Shown: positions 24,741 to 37,215 of the stretch, in pieces
Numbering within the stretch: the stretch's first letter is position 1
Layout of the letters: each line of letters opens with the position of its first letter
Assembly (NCBI GenBank): GCA_037176905.1
Contig: JBBBWG010027690.1
Coordinates: forward strand, 1 to 61,730
Origin: Azolla pinnata
Taxonomy: Eukaryota > Streptophyta > Polypodiopsida > Salviniales > Salviniaceae
Reading direction: 5' to 3'
DNA: 61,730 nucleotides
The notes under the pieces: generated by a model
Databases searched by the model: none
Told to the model about the DNA's origin: nothing
Seen by the model: the letters and a program-made list of their open reading frames with translations, nothing else
Made by a program: the position numbers and the translations under genes

Positions 24741-27700
24741 CTATGGAGTAGCTGAAGGCGAGCCCAGGAAAGCGAGAATCCGGGAGTAAATCTGAGCATT
24801 CGCTGTGTCCGCGAGAATGAAATCGAGATGCCCGAAGTCGGGGTCCGTATGGACTTCGACTCGATTCCCCAGCTCAACCACCAATCTGGCCACATCGAAC
24901 GGGTCGGCTAGCGCATCCCGCGCGCTGTTGATCAGGAGCATCTTCTGCGTCGGGATTCTCGAGAGGCTGTAGAGCGGGGGCGATGCAGCTCCGTAGCGCC
25001 GCAGGTTGCCGAGCAGCCCATAGTCGTACTTGGCAAAGCTCGATGTTCTTCCCTCTGGAGATGTTGTATGATCAGTTTTGCTTTTCTTTTTCGGCACCAT
25101 AAACATGACATAAACATCAGATGATTGTCTCTGTAATCGTCATTCGTACTCTCGTAGATGAGTGGATGCACAAACATTATTTGTGCGCTTTGTCTCATGC
25201 CTCATACTGGCCTATAGCATATCTTTCTTTCTTTCTTTCTTTCTGGGCACAAGAGGCAAAAACCAATCAAACACCCAAGTTCCACCAAAAACCCTAAACC
25301 CTGCATGGGAAATGTCCAGCTAGCTCGCACGCGTATTCCAGAATCTTCTCAAACATCTGCCAGCTAGTCATTGATCCAACCGCAGTCATCAATCACATTC
25401 CCAAGCTAGCTCTTGGAATACATGTTGGGAAATTTGCTCAAATTCGGGGATTGATGACAGCGGGCAAACAATGAATGCTATTGTCGATGAGCATAAAGAC
25501 ACCCATCATTCGTGGTGAGGGAGATTCCATTTTCTGGTCAGTAAGTTCATAACAGGAGGAGGAAGGAAGCGAGAAGAACTTACGTTGCGCAAGGTGGGCC
25601 AAGTTCTTGACCGATGTTCCCTGGGTCTCATATTGGTCCAGCAGATGCCTCTTGCTCATGTTGAGACAACAATTATCACCTTTGGAAAATGCTACAGCTT
25701 ATCAGATCCACTACAATTTCCTATTTACACTAGACAAACAGGAAGAATACCTGCGAAAAGGAAGACCCATTCTTCATAGCAAGCCACATTGGTTTTACAT
25801 ATAAGCTCTACCACCTGAGCTCCACTTGATCTGATCAGTGTCATTAACAATTGAAATGTTTAGGTTTACATACATCTATACATGCCATTTGCTTGGAACT
25901 GTAAATAATCAAAAAACTTGGAACATGCTTCGAAACCTACTGCGCCTAGAGAATGCATCGAAAAAGCAAAGAGGAGTTCCAAAGTTTGTGATATCATCAG
26001 TCTCATTCCATTGACGCTAATGTACATTCTTCGTAATTTGAATCTCCAATTACAATTCATTACTCAGCATCGTACAAACATAAGGATGTAGAAAACGAGT
26101 CGATCATCATATTAGTATAACGTAATCGACAGAGCCTTACGTTTGAGTGTTGAATTCATGCACATTGGCCAGTTGTAAGATCTGCAAAGTCATGCATTAC
26201 GGCAAAATGAGAAGAAGCGACGTAATCATGTAATCCATCCCAAGACTGCAGGAGAAAAAACAAGGATATGGCAAGAACTTTAAACAGCGAATGCAATGGT
26301 GTTTGTACATCAGGCCTTTTCTCCTTTATTTCTATCCATAAATACCTGGTCTATGTGGAGCACAAAAAGCCCAGTTTCAACAGGAGCTGTCCCATGGTCA
26401 ACATATGCAACTGGAGCGAGCATGATTATCTTGTCGACAAATTGTAACAGTTGGCCCTGAGAGAAAGCTGCGAACGCTTGCTGAGCACCCTATGCAAAAA
26501 GACCAATGTTGTGGAGCATGTCAAATGTATGTAAAAATATGCATCTGTTTTCCACTCTCTCGATTCTGTGAACAAGACCTAGTGGAAACCATCTTCTGTT
26601 CGATCGATAAGGAACGATAATCTCATCATTTCGCAGCATTGTTTGAAAAACCGATAAAATTCACGGGGTTTCTTGTTGGCATTAGAATCGATCCATATGA
26701 ATAACGGTATTAAGGCAAGAACCAGATCCCCAACTAACAGAGTCATGGACCATGAATTTTTCCTTTATAATCTCAGAGTACCTCCAGGGTATGAGCACAA
26801 TTTCGGACTGACCTGAGAGTAGCCGATATAATCTAGTTTTGCATTGGTGCTCTCGTAAACAAAGCCAAGCATGGCAGGGAGGTCTTGATCGGACATCTCA
26901 TCCACACTCCAATCCCAATACTCCTGTAATGAATGTCAACAAAACAACAGATCATTACAATCCCCAATGTCGGACATAATGAACATCCAACCCATCAAGG
27001 TTCAAAGTTTAGACTTTAAGAGTTTAGGGGTCCAAATCTGTTTACATCCAAACCCTCAAATATAGAATGCCTGTATACGATCATGTTCCCCAGTCTGATG
27101 CACCTCCCTTGACCAGTAGCTTTCATGAGTATACACCGCCATATATTAACAGATCGATCATACAGATGACACCATAAAATCGGAAGAAGCTTATACATAG
27201 ATATATATGTATGCATGTATGTATGTACATGATCAGTCTTTTGGTAGGTTGAGTGGCCGAAACTGAACCGTGTGGTTCTGGTGTTGCCGATCCAGACGTC
27301 GTAACCAGCATCCGCCAGGATGAACCCTAAGGCCTCCGATGGCCCATTGAGAACCCATACATCCCCACCCTGCCACAAGATTCAATGTCACTCAATCATC
27401 TACTCTTATTTCTACTAGCAAACCCATCATCAATTCTTAGTTGAAAGAGTAGCATTCAAAACACAGGGCGGTAAAAACACTGCAATCGAATCTCATCGCA
27501 AAGATAACCGCATTCTCCAAACAATGTGTACATGTACATGTCATGCTTCGCAGATTCTTCGGAGGCCCGAAAGTCATCGGTACCTACAACGATGGCATTG
27601 CATGGTCTGGCTCAATCTTCTTGCTCAGTGAAGATTTGGACTGAGCTGTTATAGCCGCAGCTTCCACGATAGTGACCTACATCTAATTAGACAGGAATCA

Positions 27701-28526
27701 AAGCTGGTTATGATGTGCATTGGTTCCTTGATACACCATCTCCATTGTTCTTTTCGTTCTTTTTGCTTTCTTTCTTGATGGTCAGTAGCAAAATCTACGT
27801 TTTTCTTGTCGGGCTCGATTCTTACTTACACGACGATCAATCTGAAGTGGTTGGAAACGGCCTATGAACTAGAAAGACTTGCTGCCAACATGAGAATGAT
27901 AATGATGATGATGATGATGAAGCAGAAGCAGATACTCACGACCAACAGTCCGTGCATGAGGAAAACCGCATTGTTGCTCTTCTGCAAAGCCAAAGGCCGG
28001 CCCATCCTCGACATCCTTTGCAACCCTAGAAGAAAGCCATCGCCAGTCAAAACCTGTTTCAAGCACAAGAGTTCGCCACGCATTCATTTTGCTTCCTGCC
28101 CAGAAGAAATATCCACTCATGCGTGAATCTGACGCCAGAAATCAATTCAACGACAGAACTGGACCACGCGATGCATATATGCAGAACCCAATATAGCGTG
28201 GCAGTAAACCCTAGCATCAGAATCCATGGCACAATCCATTTCCGTCCTACGAGCAACGACAGGGCAGCATTAGCAGCGACTGAATCAAGGGCAAGCGATG
28301 GCGGGTAGCGGCTCACCATGTACTCTGAGCACGAATAACCGGGGTGCGGAAGCACGAGGCGGCTGCAAAGCCCATCGGTTCGATTCCTGACGATCTGACC
28401 GCGACCACCACCACCACCACCATCAAGGCTCGAATCCTTCATGAAATGGAGGGGCCTTGATGCAGCAGGCGAGAAGAGATGAGGAGCCGCTAGCGAGAGG
28501 AGAAAGAAGGCAGGGAGAGAGGCCAT
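24741..28526 (-). CDS. Acid-lipase family alpha/beta hydrolase (triacylglycerol lipase 1-like)
   Basis: Secreted or vacuolar lipase/esterase related to plant LIP1 and animal lysosomal acid lipase, hydrolysing acylglycerols or sterol esters. Exons: 28526-28317, 28053-27940, 27369-27229, 26923-26813, 26489-26346, 26181-26141, 26016-25874 (tentative), 25679-25584 and 25054-24741, giving 437 residues. The N-terminus MASLPAFFLLSLAAPHLF is a signal peptide; an upstream in-frame ATG at 28556 adds ten residues. Landmarks: NRTDGLCSRLV, HPGYSCSEYMV, LMHGLL (oxyanion region), GGDVWVLN, LADAGYDVWIGNTR, EYWDWSVDEM, nucleophile Ser191 in GYSQG (split by an intron), APVAYVDHGTAPV, NCCLNMS, FAKYDYG, Asp380 in SARDALAD and His409 in FGHLDF. 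The exon at 26016-25874 fits in phase but is poorly conserved and its acceptor context is weak, so residues about 254-302 are uncertain. All other junctions agree with the family alignment. Confidence 0.9.
25226..25246. repeat. (TTTC)n microsatellite in a lipase intron
   Basis: Five CTTT units in the intron preceding the last exon. A short AAAACCCTAAACCCTG telomere-like word follows at about 25287. Confidence 0.85.
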
Positions 28527-28670
28527 GGTCCGAGGCTGTGGGGCGATGGCCCGCAAACGAAGGAGGGCAGGCGCAGAGCAGATTTATACTCTGATGGAGT
28601 CGCCATGGAAGCTTGTGCAGCAGCGGAAAGAGGTGTAGGTTTCTTTGAAAAAAGAAAAGCTGGCCAAGAA

Positions 28671-28705
28671 GAAGAAGAAGAAGAAAGAAGAAGAAGAAGA
28701 AGAAG
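28671..28705. repeat. (GAA)n microsatellite upstream of the lipase gene
   Basis: About 11 GAA triplets with one interruption, lying between the lipase start and the telomere-like array. Confidence 0.85.
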
Positions 28706-28709
28706 ACTC

Positions 28710-29840
28710 GGGTTTAGGGTTTAGGGTTTAAGGTTTAAGGTTTAGGGTTTAGGGTTTAAGGTTTAAGGTTTAGGGTTTAAGGTTTAAGGTTTAGGGTTTA
28801 GGGTTTAAGGTTTAAGGTTTAGGGTTTAGGGTTTAAGGTTTAAGGTTTAGGGTTTAGGATTTAAGTCTTTGAGGTTTAAGGTTTAAGGTTTAAGGTTTAG
28901 GGTTTAAGGTTTTAAGGTTTATGGTCTAGGGTTTAGGCTTTAAGGTTTAAGGTTTAAGGTTTAGTGTTTAGTGTTTAGGTTTAGGGCTTAAGATTGCGGC
29001 CTTAGGGTTCAGGATTTATGGTGGGTTTAGGGTTTAAGGTTTAAGGTTTAGGGTTTAAGGCTTAAGATTTATGGTCTAGGGTTTAAGGCTTAAGATTTAT
29101 GGTCTAGGGTTTAAGTTTCAAGGTTTAAGGTTTAAAGTTTAAGGTTTAGGGTTTAGTGTTTAGTGTTTAGGTTTAGGGCTTAAGATTGCGGCCTTAGGGT
29201 TTAGGATTTATGGTGGGTTTAGGGTTTAGGGTTTATGGTGGGTTTAGGGTTTAGGGTTTAAGGTTTAAGGTTTAGGGTTTAAGGCTTAAGATTTATGGTC
29301 TAGGGTTTAAGGCTTAAGATTTATGGTCTAGGGTTTAAGTTTCAAGGTTTAAGGTTTAAAGTTTAAGGTTTAGGGTTTAGTGTTTAGTGTTTAGGTTTAG
29401 GGCTTAAGATTGAGGCCTTAGGGTTTAGGATTTATGGTGGGTTTAGGTTTTAAGGTTTAGGGTTTGGGGTTTAAGGTTTAAGGTTTAGGGTTTAAGGTTT
29501 AAGGTTTGTGGTTTAAGGCTTAAGATTTATGGTCTAGGGTTTAAGTTTCAAGGTTTAAGGTTTAGGTTTAGGGTTTAAAATTTAGGTTTAGGGCTTAAGA
29601 TTGAGGCCTTAGGGTTTAGGGTTTACGGTGGGTTTACGGTCTAAGGTTTAAGGTTAAGGGTCTAGGGTTTAAGGCTTTAAAGCTTTAAGGTTTAAGGTTT
29701 AAGGTTTAGGGTTTAAGGCTTAAGATTTATGATCTAGGGTTTAGGCTTTAAGGTTTAAGGTTTAAGTTTTAGGGTTTAGTGTTTAGGTTTAGGGTTTAAG
29801 ATTGAGGCATGAGGGTTTAAGGTTTAGGTTTAGGGTTCCG
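28710..29840 (+). repeat. Interstitial telomere-like array (TTTAGGG / TTTAAGG), 1.1 kb, with higher-order units
   Basis: Continuous degenerate heptamers, mostly GGTTTAGGGTTTAAGGTTTA combinations of the plant telomere repeat TTTAGGG with the variant TTTAAGG. From about 28960 a longer period is superimposed. The marker AAGATTG(C/A)GGCCTTAGGG recurs at about 28989, 29181, 29405, 29596 and 29807, giving periods of about 190-225 bp, each unit also carrying GGTCTAGGGTTTAAG and TTAGTGTTTAG. The array starts about 180 bp upstream of the lipase ATG; in the lipase sense direction it reads CCCTAAACC. Confidence 0.95.
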
Positions 29841-31178
29841 ACTTTTGACCATCATCATCACAGAAAAACTTGGGTTCGGTCTATATGTACAGTGGCATGA
29901 ATTCATGCAGATGTCATGCGAGCCCATCAACCTACGAAAACAAAATTGGCTTAAGTTGCAAAAGGCAGTTGGTTTGGTGATTTCCCTCTATCTGGCAACA
30001 CGCGGGACGTGTGACAGAATTGAGCTCCATCATCGGGAAGATTTAGGGTTGAGATTTCAGGGTTTTAGGGTTTTAGATTCTTGGTTCTACAAGCCCATCA
30101 ACCTACGGACACTAAACTGGCTTCCCGCAACTGTTATCTCTTTATGTCATCGTATCGTTGCAATTGCATTGGTTTGGTTAACGACGAGAAATTACCGTGT
30201 ACCACATCACATGCACCCCATCCATTTGGTACTGTTTTCTCATCAATGTCTCCGGCTTGGCTTGTCTGCAAAAGTGAAAACATTTCAAGTTTTCTCATCA
30301 ATGTCTCCGTTCTCGGCTTGTTTGCTGAAGTGAAAAATATTTCAAGTTTTCTCATCAATGTCTCCATCTCGGCTTGCCTCTTTAAGTGAAAAATATTTCA
30401 AGTTTCCAACAAAGATGTCCCCAGAACACGTAACCACCAAATCAACAATGAAGTTTGATGCTCAACCGCTGCGATCATTGCCAATACCAAGACCATAAAC
30501 TAAGCTTCAACAAGAATTTCAAGGTTCTGACATCTGGCAATTCGATCACAAAGATAAACGAACTGTATAGCATATATACGCATGCAACCCAAAATGCAGA
30601 GATATCGACAACAAGAAGCTTGTCCTAAAGAGAACAATTTACACTGAATTGCGGTTCGAGCTTTCCCTGCAAACACATTTCAAAGATTCTTCTCCTCGGT
30701 CCAGCTTTCATATTTGCGGGATTTGGACGCGAACCTGATTATTTAACAAGAGAGAAAAGGTGTTCGGTTAAGATTGCTTAATAAGAATACGGTGCAAAAA
30801 AATGCACGCCGCATGCCAAATATCAAAAGACCCACAATTCACATGTGCAGGAGGCTGCCATGATTGAGTAAATTTGAACCAGTTATACAATGAGGAAAAC
30901 TCGCACAATATTGTATCGGTACGAGGTCTTATTTCAACAAATAGTATGTTCATTCACCCCCATGTATACACTGCTTTGGCATGTGAGCATCGGACCTTTT
31001 ATACGAAGCTGCCGCAAGAAATTGCATCAAAACATTCCCCTTCTTTCGCCACTTGCGCCGAATAAGCTTGGAGCCATGTACACAAGAGGAGGAAATGTTG
31101 TTATTACCCCATTGAAGAAGCTGTTCACCAAAGACGATGGCCTTTGCCGTCAATAAGCAGCAGCAGCAGCAGCAGCTT
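29841..31178. other. Gene-free stretch with a 55-57-bp triple repeat
   Basis: No gene is recognised. A tandem repeat of 55-57 bp starts GTTTTCTCATCAATGTCTCC at 30234, 30289 and 30346. The phrase AGCCCATCAACCTACG(A/G) also occurs twice (about 29922 and 30091). The right end should contain the 3' UTR of the ELMO gene. Confidence 0.65.
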
Positions 31179-34100
31179 CTATGAGGTCAGTAAGTTAAAT
31201 GCAGGTAGATCTTCTACACAAGTTACATCATCCAAAGAGAGTTCACGCTCCAATTGTGTTCTAGTTGCCTTCAAAACCTCCTGCCAAAGGAAATGTCACG
31301 GCGAATGTTATGGTGCTAAAACACAGATAAACGAACAAGATAAACTCTCGGGGAAGAGCAAGACAGTCGAAAAAACAAGCTCTCCGGTTGCTATCCCACT
31401 TGTAAAGAAAACAATAAGCATTGGTGCAGAGCAGAAACAACATGCTTGAGCAATATCTAATGTATGTATCCATTATGATGTAGATGTCTCACATTAAACT
31501 CCATATAGGATGCCCTCATTGCGAGCCATTGTGCATCTAACATCTCAAAAGCTACACAATATAGCCTGTCAAAAGCTGATTCATCTGCTGTAAAACAGAT
31601 TCACCACATTCATTTTTTCAGTTTCTTCTGACAATAGATAACAAATTTCGGAAGAACTTACATAAAAGTGAGGTCCATATACCTGCCAGAAGTTTTATGA
31701 AATTCTTTGCATTATCGGTTCTCGGTTTATCTGCTAACATGAAACAATATCCTCAATGCCCAATTGCTTTTTTTTTATGTAAAACCAAAGCCATATACAG
31801 CTCTTTAAATGCAATCAAGGAGAATCAATTCTTCATCAAGATCGTACCCGATCGCAAGTCCAGAATCTGGATCAACAAGAATGTGAGGTTGATCCCAGCT
31901 ACAGCGAATGGATATTCCCACACAGCCCTGTGGCCTTGTTCTTTGTGAAGCAAACTCTGGAAAGATTTCTGTAATCCAAAGTAGTGACAATTTAGACAAC
32001 AATCCTCTGAAAAAAATGCAGAGGGAGCATTGTACCCACTTACCGGATACTCTTTGGCAAAGAAAATTAGGTTTTGGAGAGAGATAAATCCACCACCCCT
32101 GAAACAATATAGTTTGTCAAGTGAACAAGTAGTACCTAACAAATACTTCCATCATAAAGAAAAAGTTATAGTCTTTTGATCAGACAAATTGGGTTTGCCC
32201 ACCCAAATCCATTCCCTAAATAAGCATATGTTTTGGTTCTAGGTTTAGGGTTTGGGACAAATAAACAAACATTTTAAATGCTATGTAAGTTAATTATCTC
32301 AAATCCAGGAGAAAGTTCTTCAAGTAGATCCCATGGAAAAACCTGAAATCAGTTGATGGATCATTCCCTTGCCATCCCATGTCTTTCCACTGCTCTGAGA
32401 CAAGGCCAGTCAAGTCACGATCTGGGAAAGATAACGACCACAATTCTCGGAGAGCTTCCTGAAAAAAATGCACAGAAAAGATTTTACCTACGTTTCCCTC
32501 CCACTGACAGCTGTATAAAATCCAGAAGTTTCTCGATGTATGCAGTTTAGCCAATTCAACTATGACTTGAAAACATATTGAGTCTTCTAAATGTCAAGTT
32601 AGGACACATTGGAAGAAGCCCTTAAATTTCGATACGCAATTGTAAAAAAAATAACTTGGGCAAGGAGTTCAAACATTTTCTGATGAGCCTGACATATCCA
32701 AACGATTCTCTGCTACTAGGATTATTACTGCTCATAATTTTATTAAATGATTAAAAAAATTGTAGATTACCTCCATACTGCCAAAAATGGAAACAGGAAT
32801 ATCATAACGAAATGATCTATAAATATGTTTAACTTGATAGAGCTCAAGAAATGATGTTGCAATGGTTGATTCAATCAAAGAAAAAATTGATGTCAATTGC
32901 CCTAGCTAACCACAAAAGGCCAACTAAGTTTGAGCAAGCAATTAATTATCTATAGCAATTCATAGAAGGTTTGGAATCAAATTTCTTGAGTTGAGTCTCT
33001 AATCATGGAAGAAAATGTTTGAGCCAAATAACTTGACCTCCTTCCAAATAGAATCCCACAATACAGAATACTGGACCCAGTCGCTCCAGATTTTAATCAG
33101 TGACAATTAATGTCCAACACAAACAAAAACTTCCGTTTTAAGCCACCATTCTATATAATTAAATACCTGATGTTCTGGAGACGCACCATCAAAAGGGATT
33201 CCTATACGATGTTGAAGCACTTGCAACCTCTCTTCCTGCATAAAACGTGTATGTTTCAATACAAAGAAATAAAAAATGATCTCTTCAATACCCCGGTCAA
33301 CTTATGAAATCAGGAAAGGGGAGATGCAGGAATAGCATATCGAGTTTAGAACACAGGGAATGCATGGACTGTCATATGTTGATAGGAACATAATATTGCT
33401 CAAATGTATCCAAGTATGTGGTGAGTGAGAATAATCAGAGAAATAAAAAAATATTTTGCGTCGTTTAGGGAAATAAAGAATAAGTCAGCAATTCCAGATT
33501 TTTGGCCTGAAAAAATAATGTACATATATTTCCGGCAGTCTACTAATATTTGCTGACTCGCTTGAAACTAGATACTTACTGATCATGAAAGAGTTACAAT
33601 CACCTTTAAAATTTCTAGTTATTGTTATTCAATGAGAAATACAACCAGAATAGTTGCGTAAAAAAACCAAAAACGCCTATATAATCTGTAACAGTTGAAG
33701 CAAAGCTATTTGAAATACCTGGACTGAAGTGAGATAGAGATCATGGGACAATTCATCATTTTCAGATTGCTGCCCAATACCCTTCAAAAGCATGATTCCT
33801 GGCCACGATCCATGAGCAAATAATGCAGCTGTAACATGTAGAAAAGTGCATCATATACAAAGAATAATCTGCTGAAGTTTCATTATCTGAAATAATTTAC
33901 TTTACTAACCAAAAAATTGTGCCCATTGGGCAAGAAGACGTGAGAACATTTGACTCCAAACGATCTGTGCTGCATGCTTTTTGTCTTCCCAGTCAGCATC
34001 ATCATTATCAAACTACAAAAGAAACTGGATAATTTCATACCTTTTTAAACTCCATGTGATAAACATTAAATTTGCCACACTTTGAGCCAATTGAATCATT

Positions 34101-34536
34101 AAATATTTCATCAATCAATATGGTTCGAAATCAGGATCACAGTTTAATGTGAAAAGCCTATTTAATTATATCTTTGCTCGGATATATGTTTACATATTAT
34201 ATTTCACTTAAATGAAAATTGTTTTCGTATACGAGTGGCATAATACTAATGCACTCATGCTCTACTTTATAAGTGAGATAAAAATAAGGTTTCGGTGAAG
34301 TTACTCAAGGCAATCATCTCAGGTTATTAACAGTAGACGTAAATATGCAACAAAATCTTCAATATATATGTGAGCGTTTACCATGGACTTACATCTCTGC
34401 CTTGCTGGAAATTCTTTGAGGATTGGCCTAAGAGGGGCTCTTGGAGGTCTTCAGATCCTGTAGAGTCTATGCCTTCATATTTATAGACTCCCACATCTTC
34501 ATGGCGAGTTCTGCGCCGCAAAGCCCCAGTGTTCAT
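31179..34536 (-). CDS. ELMO/CED-12 domain-containing protein
   Basis: Plant ELMO-domain protein; the ELMOD domain acts on small ARF/RAC-type GTPases in animals, while the plant role is open. Ten exons: 34536-34393, 34012-33910, 33828-33719, 33235-33167, 32458-32343, 32098-32044, 31968-31848, 31730-31683, 31587-31493 and 31280-31179, all GT..AG and in frame, give 320 residues. The start MNTGALRRRTRHEDVG matches the N-terminus of one plant subgroup. The domain reads EERLQVLQHRIGIPFDG, EALRELWSLSFPDRDL, SEQWKDMGWQGNDPSTDF, RGGGFISLQNLIFFAKEYP, WEYPFAVAGINLTFLLIQ, ADESAFDRLYCVAFEML and QWLAMRASYMEFN. The end TRTQLERELSLDD ... DLPAFNLLTS is also typical. A 5'-UTR exon may lie far upstream: AATAAG|GTATCG on the minus strand at about 36725 would be its donor. 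Confidence 0.96.
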
Positions 34537-36040
34537 CTTATGATCAGGTCCTGAGAATTATAAAGGCTAATCAAGAGCCCTAAAGGAAGGAGTTCAAGAT
34601 ATATCTCGAGCGTAACTAGCCCAGGAAGATTAGATGAATTAAGTGGCAAATTACAACAATATTTTGCCATGTAAAGAAAGTGAAATTGCATTTATTTCAG
34701 GAGCGCCACCATGATATTTTCCTTTTGTCGATTCTCTCTTTCCTTTTGTTGGAAAAAACATGCATTCTGGCTATATCAGTATATATCTTGGTTAACCTTA
34801 AGCATGGCCACACCCTTCATGGATGGCTGCAAAAAGCTCCCATTTTGTAGGAACACCATCAGAAACATATATTACTTGGTGAATTTCATAAATAATAGGT
34901 ACCTGACCCCTAGTCTGCAATGTTATTCTATTTGGTTGGAAATTGACCAACAATGAATTTCATGTTTCCAACTTCTCTTTTCAACTAGCCCAGGGTCACT
35001 ATTTGGTAAACAATGATAAAATTTCTTCAATGGAGCTATGAAACTGGCCTTTAGAACTTTCAACACCAAATGGGGATTGACTAAAGAAAATCCTTCTCAG
35101 GTAGTCAAGCTGCACCTGTGATTCAAATATATCTTAGTACACGCACCAATGACAACTTCAAAATTAGACAAACAGAACTCCATCCTAACGCAAAGCAAGC
35201 ATAGCAATTCAAACCAGTCTCATTAAATTGGATTAGGAAAGAAAAAGGAACAGCCCCAGTAACACATGTCGTTGGGATGATGCCAAGCCTGTCAAAATTC
35301 TTTCTAGCCATGCCATTAGAAATGGAGACTTGAAAAACACAATATTTGGCAATATAATTAGAGAAAGATACTACAGCCTTGCCAAACAAGGATTTGATCC
35401 AGTATACAAGAAGGTAATGAAATCCAACAACTAACGATGCTTGAGATAGTTTCTGGCACAACACAAAAGACATATCAAGATGAGAATCCAACCACACAGA
35501 CTCATCAATAGGAAAACTATGGTTAATCAAGGCTTCAACAATTGTTTTCATGACAAGAACAAACGAAAAGAGGTTGAAATAGATCAGGCAATAATAATTT
35601 GTTGTGGACAAGAGTTGTCATCAATAGACAAAAGGCTCCAAGCACTGAATGTGCTTCCCTTTTACTCCAGAGATCAGATAGATCGAGCTTCACCTTCGAT
35701 AAGGCCGTGTTAGAGAGATCTTTCGAAAGACTTCACTCTCTAGCTAACAAAATAACGTATATATTTATATTTAATTTGGATGTGTTGCTGCAGACAATAC
35801 AATTCTTTTGAAGATGCTAGGATATTCCAGGTTTGGAACTCGGGAACTATTTTTCGGCCTCTAAATAAAGATAACAAGTAAACAAGCATTGATTTATCTT
35901 CATTACCCAGGCTGTCGTAATTTCAATCAGGATTATTTTGAAACAACATTAAGGTTTAGTTTTCAAACCAATCCCGAATTCTTGACAAAATGATAATTAT
36001 CCACTTGAAATATCTTTCACATTCCAAAAATTGGAAAACC
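34537..36040. other. Upstream/possible 5'-UTR intron of the ELMO gene
   Basis: About 1.5 kb of AT-rich sequence without a recognisable gene. Short frames on both strands look random. Confidence 0.45.
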
Positions 36041-36250
36041 TCTCACAAATCGAAATTGCAATGATTCCCCTCGAAAAAGCTATCATGGTTAGTGATTTCC
36101 CCTGAAAAATCTCACATGACTCGAAATTGTGATGATTCCTCTTAGAAATCTACCATAATCTGGAAGTGTAACGAGTCTCTTCAAAAAATGTATCACAATT
36201 CAAAATAGTAACGATCCCTTAGAAAAATCCATTACAGTTTGAAGAGATCT
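36041..36250. repeat. Degenerate tandem repeat of about 40-46 bp
   Basis: About five diverged units built on (A/G)ACGATTCC(C/T)(C/T)TTAGAAA followed by ATC(C/T)A(C/T)CA(C/T)AATT. Divergence is high, so the exact borders are soft. Confidence 0.6.
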
Positions 36251-37215
36251 TTGCTGATACGCAGAAACAAATATATGCCTTCCTAGTAATATGCCGCTCC
36301 AATTGCCATGGACGCATTAGATCCGATATCAGATTGTAGCTTACTGGTAGTTCGAGATCACGTCTGGCATGCATTCTGAATAACCCACCATTTTCATTCT
36401 TCTTCTTCTTCTGCTTCGTCTACTTATATCTTTTCTACTTCTACTATTACTGCTACTCGTTCAGAGTTTTACAGCAAATTATTCCTTTCAAACTACAGTT
36501 TTGTATGAAAAGAAATGCAGCAGAATATTGTTGTTGTTTTTCTGCAACAGGTAATGGTGATCGGATCATCAGAGATTGTAGATCCTGTCTTTGACAACCG
36601 GAGCATCATTTATGGCTTGCGTCCAGATTACTCACTCACTCTCTGTATTGTAGAAGAAGAGGAAAAGGAAGAAGCAGAAGCATAAAATGATGATGATGAC
36701 GAAGATGAAAGAAAATATGCGATACCTTATTCGAATCCAGTTATGAACTAGGGCTTCCCTTGAGGACGAAGAAGAGCAAGGATTCGTTGCTCCCTGATGA
36801 GGACGATAACCTTCTTGTTTTGGTTGATGTTGTGGATTAGGGTTTCCTCAGCAGAATTTCCTTGTTCTTGAGTCAGCAAACCGTTTCCCTTTGGCGGAGG
36901 AACGAACGAAAAAGGAGAAAGACGCTTGTTGTTTTTGGTCGATGTACGTAGGAGTCTAAGGGACTCCTCGAAGAAGAAGAAGGAAAGAAGGGAAGGAAGG
37001 AAAGGAAGGGAAGGAAGCAGGAAAGAGAACGGAAGAAAAGAAGGAGAGGCGAAAGGTAAGGGTGAGAGGTTTGTATGTAGATGTCTCCCTTTTCTCCTGC
37101 CTTCACCTCCACTCCAAATCGCAGGCGATGGCGATGGCGATGGCGATGGATCGTGCAGAAGACATGAACAGGATGATGATGGAGAGATGATGTTTGATTC
37201 TCTACGCGACCGGAG
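36251..37215. other. Presumed promoter and first non-coding exon of the ELMO gene
   Basis: Holds a TTC run (36401), GAAGAAG-rich DNA (36650-36700), a GGAAGG-rich block (36975-37050) and (GGCGAT)n at 37120-37148. The minus-strand AATAAG|GTATCG near 36725 could be a donor of a 5'-UTR exon. No protein is supported. Confidence 0.4.

Noticed and set aside
28710..29840. True chromosome end
   Set aside because: Unique genes lie on both sides and the heptamers are degenerate, so the array is interstitial.
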